48,209 nt of DNA. Source: Haplomitrium mnioides (Eukaryota; Marchantiophyta; Haplomitriopsida; Calobryales). The DNA is taken from contig JBNGIS010020615.1 of assembly GCA_049999725.1 (NCBI GenBank), forward strand, positions 27,194 to 75,402. The letters run 5' to 3'. Both the position numbers and the translations under genes were made by a program. A model generated the notes under the pieces. It did not search any database, was not told where the DNA came from, and was given only the letters and a program-made list of their open reading frames with translations. This document shows positions 41,758 to 48,209 of this stretch, piece by piece. Within the stretch, counting starts at the first letter, position 1. Each line of letters opens with the position of its first letter.

Positions 41758-44690
41758 CTCGAGTAGCAAAAAAAAATTGACAAAAATCTCTAAAAAAATC
41801 TACATAAGAGCTCAAGTGGTGAGTTTGCTTTGGCAAGCTCAATTTTTGTGTAGGGGCGTTGACAAGTCATTAGAAATCTAAGGTTTGTCAAGCAAGGCTT
41901 TGTTGTGTAGCCTTGAACTCTTGTGTGCAGCAGATTTCTTCATTGAAGGCTTCTTCATCAAGATATTTTGTCGAGCAACATTCGACCGCCAAGTAGGGTG
42001 AGCTGCAAGCTGCAGCTTGTGCTATTGAGCACGCAGACCCCGATTTGTCTCTTCGACTAGTTTCTTTGTTGAATAGGGATTTCTTGTTGAGCAAAGGAAA
42101 TAACAAGATTTTAGTGAGTGGATTTGAGTTGCAAGCAGACCAGGCGTTTTCCCGTTTTCCTTCTTCCTCATAATTGTGATTTAGGGATTTTGAGATAATC
42201 CTCTCTGCTTGAAAATTGCAAATCACGAGCTGTGATTTCAAAGAGAAATGTAGTGAGTAGTCTTTGCTGCTCTAGTCTTGATCGAGCAAGGGTATGGAAA
42301 CCTAAGTCTGATGCAACCTCAGATTTTGCGTATGCAAGGATTTTTTCGAGCAAATGATTCTTTTGAGCTGTGGGCATTGCCAATTTTATGAGGGGACAAT
42401 AGAGTAAGTCATTCATTTGAGGTTGTCAAAGAGGATAGCTCAAGGATTTGCCTCTTGCTCAACAAAATCCTCTTCTTGTGTAGAGCTTCATCCATGCTTC
42501 TTGAAAATCATAGATCGCAAGGTGCGATTTGCAAAATGAGTGCAAGGAGCGACATATTGTTGCTCTGGTGTTGATTTTGGGGCTTCTATTGTTGCTTGAA
42601 ACTTGTCCAAGGATTTGTAGAAGGGTCAACAACTTGGTTTCTTTGTCTACAAAGTAGGATTTGGAGCAGCTGTTTTCTGGAGGCCAAAGCACAGCTTGAG
42701 AGGTCTTTAGGTGCAGGTTTTGTCAAGCATGCTCTTTGTCGAGCTGCAACATTGAGCAGAGGGATTAAATTAGTTTGGAGGTCACGATAGAATGTTGATG
42801 AAAAATGTTTGAGGATAGCTCTCGGGGTTTGTGCGAGTAGTTTTGTTGAGAGCAGCATCTCGGTTGATCATAACAATTTATGTTTATGGAGAGGCGAGTT
42901 AGTAAGAAGCTCTTCAAGCAAGAGAATTTGCTTCCTACTTGCCTTGTGTTTTCTATCTGCACATTGTTGCTCATGAGGAGTCACTTGCATTCTGGTATCA
43001 CAAAGGAGCAAGGAGATTCATGACTGAAGCCAAGTAGACTTTTGGTGCATGAGCAAGCTGTTATGTGGAAGGAAATTTGAGCTCTATGGAAGACACATTG
43101 TTGGCAGGTCGTTGCTAAAGAATCAAAGCAGAAGTCGATTCGAATCTGCTACTTCAGCAATCGTAGCAAACATTGAAGGAACCCCGTTTGTTGGTGGAGA
43201 AGATTCTTTGAGGAGGGTTGTCTCCCTTTGCTAAGCAGACTTGTCTTCAAGCATCCCTTTGAGAAACGAATTTGACTGTGCCTGATTTTTGCCAAGTAGC
43301 TGTTGCAGAATTGAATCCTCAAGAGATCCACCGAGAATTCATTTGAGGATTTGAGAAGCAATCCCGTTGTTTAGAGTTTTTTATCAAAACCAGGGGGTTA
43401 AGTCGCAAGTTTTGAATAGAGTTTCATCAAGCCACAGTTAGAAATTTTGTCAAGATGCAGCTTTTTTGGTGGCCAAATTGCATAGCTTCAAGCAGGGAAA
43501 TTTGTTGTAGCTTCAAGGAAGCAAAGTTTCTAAAGCATTGAAGGCTGGAATTGCATAGCCTTATTGCTCAAATTTTTGACCAAGGAAAAATTGATTGGTG
43601 GTTGTTTTGTCTGCTGCAGTAAATTATTACAAACCTATTCAATTTTGCCGTACAAGTAAATACTTGAAGGATTTCATTGAGCATCAGAAAGTATGGTTCT
43701 AGATGTGTCCATGAGGGGACAGATCTGAACAGAGCAGAGTCTCCTCCAAGAGCTCACTTTGTTCGAACTATAGGGCTAGGAGGTCTTGGGGCTGCTGAGA
43801 TTTTTGAGAAACGATTGTAGAGTGTGGCAAGAGTGCATACGCTATGCTAAGATGGCAAGAGTGATATTGAAACAGGGGTGACTCATAGTCTTTGTCAAGC
43901 AATAGATTTGCTAGAGTCAAAATCGTTTAGAGAGCCATGATAGAATATTGAAAGTGGGAGTTACTCTGTTTTGGGATGGCATAGCAGCCTTGGTCTAACC
44001 TAGAAGAGCACAATACTCTACTTGCAAGTGACAGGTTCAAAAAGATCTGCTGCCAAAAATCTATTTGCAACACAGAACTGTAGGTAGTTGAACATTAATC
44101 AAATTAAAAACAGAATTTTCGAAACAATAACATAAATAAAATAAAATAAAATAATTCTGAGTTCAGAGAGACTAAACCAGACCCTCCGCTGAGCAATGCA
44201 AGGGTAATAGGAGTCCAATAGCATGTTCCCAAGGCGCAGGCTATCTAGAAGCCTAGACTTTTGTTGAAGTGAAGCAGGAAAGCCTGAAAGCTTGCTTGTA
44301 GGAAACCGAAGATAGGTCTGCAGTGCTCAAGAGAAGGGCGACAAATTCTGTTTTGATTTAATGTCAATTTTTCTTCTAGATTGAAGGGGAGATCAATCAA
44401 CTAAGATTGGCAAGCCAGGTTTACCCTATCCAGAGGAGAAGGAAGGGTCACTTGTGCTGATTTGCGCATTTCAACCGACTTGTGAGTAAGTGGCTGAGTG
44501 GCAATAGCACAACCTATGAGTTGTGAGTGAGTTCAGCTGAGCGAATGTCAACATGAAGCTAGAGGGTGGAAGGCTATGGTATGGCATCACTCGTAATGGC
44601 ATCCAATTTCGACTTGCAATAAGAGAGACTCAATAGTAGGTAAGTGACAATTCATCGGCCGAAGAGGAGGCAACTCTTGCTATCACTCAA
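41758..44690 (+). other. Gyp-F leader or LTR, long non-coding stretch
   Basis: Nearly 3 kb with no recognisable gene on either strand. The text is rich in GAGCAAG, TTGTCGAGC and AAGCA words. A pair of diverged ~80-bp copies starts near 42208 and 42501 (TTGAAAAT...GATTT...TTGCTCT(A/G)GT(C/G)TTGAT). No clear primer-binding site was found before gag. Confidence 0.4.
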
Positions 44691-44723
44691 GTACATTCCT
44701 CATTGTCTTAGGATATAGATGAG

Positions 44724-45914
44724 ATGTATAGGGCCACAAAAGGGCCAAGAAGGTTCTCTGGTGCAATAGACACCATTGATCTGGATGATTTCATCCAAGA
44801 GTTTGACACTTGGTGTGATCTGCAAACATTGCGGAACTCTACTCTCTTTACACCTTTCATGGCATAGAAAGGTTTGTTTCAGCACTTGAAAGGGCTGCCT
44901 ATAGATGACTACCATGAATTCAGGCGAGTTCATTTGGCTGAGATTGAGGAGTGGAGACAATATTGGTCTCCCAATTATGTCTCCATCACCTATGGTGGAA
45001 GGGCCATTGCCCATATCCTTGTGACCCATACAACATTCTCTAGTGGCACTAGGCACAATATTGGTGCTTCAAGGGCAGGAGGAGTTTTCAGTACACTTGT
45101 TCCAGTCAGTGCAGTAGAGAGTGGAGGGGTTCCAGTGTTTAACCCCGTGGTTGAGTTTTTTGAGCTTCTCAAGCAAAATTACCAAGGTGTGCGGACGGAC
45201 AAGCTAAAGAGTCTTTAGAAGTTCCAACACAAGATTGGAGAGAGCTTGAAGGAAGCCTACACTAGGATGAGAAGGCTCATCAATGTCACAAAGGGAGTGA
45301 CAAACGCTCAAGCTGTACAATTTTGGTATTCCATCATTGACAAGGATTTGAGGAGGAGAGTGAGAGATGCCACCCTTCTGAGGGATTCTGATCCCACTCT
45401 TGCTATTGTGTTTACACTGTTAGAGCACATAGAGCTTAGCCTGGTGAATGAGAGAGTGGTCACTACATGATTTCAGAAGGAAGCGCCAAAGTTTGCGTCT
45501 CTAGCCACATCTATATTACAATCTGCACCACGGAAGGGTCAAAAGACTGGAGGGTAGTTAGCTTTGCCATCTTATGCAGGTCAGCAATTAGGTTGTTGGA
45601 ACTATGGTGGAGATCATATGCAAATGTTATGTCTAAAGGAAAAGAAGCCACGAGCAGTGTGTTTTGGAGATGTAGGTGCAGTTGGCCAGCATCAATGTGA
45701 CCATTGTGGGGTCATGGGTCACACTAGGGACCGATGTTTTTTGCTTTACTCGGAGCTGCAACAAGGAGGAGCTCACACAGGTGAGCAAGGCAGAGGCATG
45801 GGCGAGGTGATTGTTGTAGAGGAGTATCACCAACTGAGAGAGCTGGAGTGGGTGCTCCAGCAGCTATTGTGGATCCTAAGGATGCTAGGATTGCACAGTT
45901 GGAGCAGTAGTTAG
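44724..45914 (+). pseudogene. Gyp-F gag remnant with zinc knuckles
   Basis: From the ATG at 44724 the frame reads DEMYRATKGPRRFSG, FIQEFDTWCDLQTLRN, a TAG, then GLFQHLKGLPIDDYHEF. After a stop at 45216 it resumes with ESLKEAYTRMRRLINV, VQFWYSIIDKDLRRRVRDAT and HIELSLVNERVV. A degraded knuckle CWNYGGDHMQMLC (second Cys now Tyr) and an intact CDHCGVMGHTRDRC (about 45698-45740) follow in a shifted frame. The middle segment (about 44960-45150) carries an Ala/Ser/Val-rich insert. Three stops and one frameshift make it inactive. Confidence 0.72.
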
Positions 45915-45919
45915 CTGCC

Positions 45920-46440
45920 ATGACTACAACTCAAGCGAGGCTTAACTCTAGAGGTGAAGCCTCTACTTCATACGCAGCTGATGGAGATTTAGTTGGTATA
46001 GGATTCATGTGTGGGGCAACCCACATGGATGCGTCTGCGGCAGTGACCAGAGCGGCAAGTAAGGCTATTGAGCCTAGAGGAGCAGCGGTGGAGTCAGACC
46101 CTCAGAGAGGGGATGCTCATCAATAGGTAAGACTTCCATAGTCATTGGAGTTGACATATTTGGTGAGGACCACATCCATGCATCCGTCTCAGGCTTCTAG
46201 GGGGATGGAGAGATCAACCGAAGTGGAGGGGAGTGCGTCTTCAGCTATAGAGATAGCTAGGTTAGTGGTCGAGAAACCGCTATTTTCAGCTAGGGATGTG
46301 TTGACTAGAGGAGTCACACCACTTGAAGTGTTCAGGTTGGCAACCACACTATGTGGGGAGACTCAAGGTGCTACATTCAGTATGGAAGTGAGACCTATGA
46401 GTAGAGCAATTGATGCAGGTGCCTCTATGTCTGGAGGTGA
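45920..46440 (+). pseudogene. Gyp-F gag-protease linker
   Basis: Low-complexity Ala/Glu/Ser-rich reading frames (45920-46126; 46145 onward) join gag to protease. No domain is recognised. Confidence 0.4.
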
Positions 46441-46910
46441 GACATGGCATGCTATTGTGGCATGGTTGATGGAGTTATCAGCCCGACTATTATTTGAGAG
46501 GACAAGATTTAGACCCAGTGTAGTGTTTATCGACAATTGGATTGATATCTTCCAACTTGTCGGTCTTTCAAATGTGGTGTACAAGCTAGCCAGAGTACTT
46601 TTGGATATAGGTGCACAATCGTTGATGTTAGGCAAGTCAGCTATGCAAGGGTTGGGATTGAGGCTCAGAGTTGTGGAGATCTGCCCTTTCCCTATTTAGA
46701 CTTCATTGAGAGGACCTTCACCCATGTAGCACATTACACATGGAGAGATCGAGGTTAGAGTGCAAGCTGATCATCCCACAGATAGCTTATATTTGAGCGC
46801 TTGGGCCATACTTACCAAGGCCAAGTTTTATAATGTTTTGGTGGGGTGTACGGTGTTTTATCCCATGGGGTTCACCATTGACTTTCGAGACGAGTTAGTG
46901 TCCTATTGGC
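46441..46910 (+). pseudogene. Gyp-F aspartic protease remnant
   Basis: The frame 46145-46699 includes FRPSVVFIDNWIDIFQLVGL and the catalytic box ARVLLDIGAQSLMLGKSAM (46588-46645, D-I-G-A for the usual D-S/T-G-A). After a TAG it continues with DSLYLSAWAILTKAKFYNV and MGFTIDFRDELVSYWP to about 46910. The arrangement fits a retropepsin, with stops. Confidence 0.65.
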
Positions 46911-47292
46911 CTAGATAGCAATCAAGAGAGGTATGATTGAGCAGGTTGCCTGTCAGATTCACAGGACCAGTTGGGAGTCCAATTTCACAACATTTTCTGA
47001 GGTTATCACCAACTACTCTGACTTACTGGAGGGGAATGCACATGCAGCTGCCATTCCTTCTGTTTAAGAGGCGTATTCAAAGGTTGTGATGCCAACATCG
47101 TCATCGTCAAGTGAGGTGATTCATGTGAGTGGAAGCAAGGAGAGGTTGTGGCAAGTACATGCATCCAGGTTGGTTGAGGATGCTTGGCAAGATGCATTTG
47201 CGCCAGTTCCTGCATTGGGTGGTTTTGTCACACCCGGGTCTATAAATATTTTTCATCATTAGATACTATACTGATTTCATGGCAGTATCATG
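46911..47292 (+). other. Linker where RT would be expected, no RT found
   Basis: Only about 380 bp separate protease from the methyltransferase-like region, with an Ala/Ser-rich degenerate frame (about 47030-47215). No RT or RNase H motif is visible. Confidence 0.5.
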
Positions 47293-47760
47293 TTGATGGT
47301 ATTTGTTTGTTGGAGTTGTTTGGAGGCATTAGTACAAGGTTAGCTACTGTACTCCAAGCAAGGATTCCAGATTGGCGGTATTTGTATGTAAAGAAGGGTT
47401 AGATCGCCCACAGAATCTTCTTAAGGCATGTGGTGCTAATGGTTGAGCAATTTCTACGATTGCTTTCAGTTAGTGCAATGCAAGGCTATCTGCATGCATT
47501 GCCATCCAATATTTTATTGTTGGAGGCGAACCACTTAGCTGGAGTGGGGCCAATCGATGTACTAGTGAGTCATCTTGTATTTTTTGTATTTTGAGCAAGA
47601 GGCCCTGGTTTTATTTGGGATGCAACCTTGCAAAGACTCGTGGAACTCGATCTTGATGAGAGAGAGCAAGCAATGGGGTTGTCTACGGTACTACTATTGT
47701 TGCACATGTTGCTAAGATTGAGCGACGTCATGTGCTGAGACAAGCCATGCAGTGGTATGG
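47293..47760 (+). pseudogene. Gyp-F C5-cytosine methyltransferase-like domain, core deleted
   Basis: In one frame (47293-47690, two stops) the text reads DGICLLELFGGISTRLATVL (47307-47333 is motif I-like LLELFGGIS), RYLYVKK, then AMQGYLHALPSNILLL and GVGPIDVLV. After an abrupt change come GPGFIWDATLQRLVELDLDE and DEREQAMG (47655-47678). Then, in another frame, ERRHVLRQAMQWYGLT resembles motif IX-X endings. In C5 methyltransferases the part between holds the catalytic Pro-Cys motif and ENV; it is missing here, so catalysis is impossible. The domain lies inside the retroelement polyprotein order. The call rests on motif spacing and general resemblance; an unrelated Rossmann-like domain is possible. 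Confidence 0.55.
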
Positions 47761-47866
47761 TCTTACTTGAATTGCGAGATTCAGGTGAAAAAGGGCTCAA
47801 ATTTTGTGAGTCTAGATTGTTGGGAGGGACCCTAATTTACCCTCCTCTATTCGACATGATGTCACT

Positions 47867-48209
47867 ATGGTTGTGGATCTGGATGATCTAGATGTTTGGG
47901 TCCAGGTGTGTTTAGAGAGAGCCCGAAGGTTTGATACAGTCATGCTCATGGGGTTTGACAACCTTGCCATTGCTCTGCATCATGATACTTTTCGATATAC
48001 TACCATACATGGAGGTGGGTATCGCACTAGGATTCGAGGGTTTCATCATGGTGATTATGTTTACTCGTAGCATACAACACCCACTACACTTGATGTCACT
48101 ACTAGACGTCGGATTTTGCCTGTACGTGAGGTACTGCCTTTGGGTGTTTTGCAGCTGGAGGGATGTGATGTCATGGTTTGGAAGGATCATAATAGCCGCT
48201 ACTTTGAAC
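47867..48209 (+). pseudogene. Gyp-F integrase C-terminal-like region
   Basis: The frame runs from DLDDLDVWVQVCLERARRFD through NLAIALHHDTFRYTTI to FHHGDYVYS, a TAG at 48068, then TLDVTTRRRILPVREVLPLG and LQLEGCDVMVWKDH to the window edge. The G-D-Y-V-Y beta strand followed by RI..VREV...GVL.LEG is like the SH3-like C-terminal module of gypsy integrases. The catalytic core upstream is missing. Confidence 0.55.

Larger units (their letters stand above)
35231..48209 (+). mobile_element. Gyp-F: plus-strand gag-pol element with C5-methyltransferase-like domain, interrupted by Chr-C
   Basis: Leader or LTR sequence at 35231-35836 and 41758-44690 was split by Chr-C (flanks CTCAA and CTCGA). Gag (44724-45914), protease (about 46440-46910), a C5-methyltransferase-like region (47293-47760) and an integrase C-terminal-like region (47867-48209) follow in plus orientation. 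RT, RNase H and the integrase core are not seen. Class assignment as gypsy-like rests on gag, protease and integrase-tail style and is inference; the element runs off the window. Confidence 0.6.

Overview
This window looks like accessory DNA from a large plant nuclear genome. There is no rRNA, tRNA, operon or CRISPR array. Nearly all of it is old, nested LTR retrotransposons of the plant Ty3/gypsy and Ty1/copia types. The LTR pairs have diverged: I count about 17 differences over 198 bp in one pair. Most premature stops look like decayed CAG, CAA or CGA codons, as expected after long cytosine methylation. Slow turnover of this kind is typical of gymnosperms, ferns and other large-genome plants, but the species cannot be named from sequence alone.

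Layout. 1-1367: the 3' part of a spliced plus-strand gene resembling a bacterial beta-class (N6-adenine/N4-cytosine) DNA methyltransferase, open across both visible exons, followed by a palindrome-bearing minisatellite (1561-1930). 2289-13140: gypsy element Gyp-A (minus strand) with long LTRs, a tRNA-Asp-type primer site and gag-protease-RT-RNase H-integrase remnants. 13141-21793: gypsy element Gyp-B (minus), which has lost gag, protease and half of RT. 21794-21941 and 32731-33600: the two visible pieces of a second, inverted and broken copy of the methyltransferase-like gene. Between them lies a 10.8-kb copia insertion, Cop-D (21942-32730), flanked by the target duplication AGTCT. Cop-D itself holds a mosaic gypsy-type LTR (Gyp-B2, about 27350-31907), which in turn holds a solo chromovirus LTR (30948-31447, duplication GCGAC). 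34032-35230: 3' fragment of another copia (Cop-E). 35837-41757: chromovirus Chr-C (minus, with a chromodomain), inserted in the leader of Gyp-F. Gyp-F is a plus-strand element (about 35231 to the window end) whose gag-protease remnant is followed by what looks like a truncated C5-cytosine methyltransferase domain and an integrase tail.

The most interesting content is therefore two unrelated kinds of DNA-methyltransferase-like sequence in one repeat-rich window: a duplicated, intron-containing bacterial-type one, and a C5-type one apparently carried by a retroelement. Only the first copy of the former (96-1367) looks potentially functional; everything else is visibly decayed.
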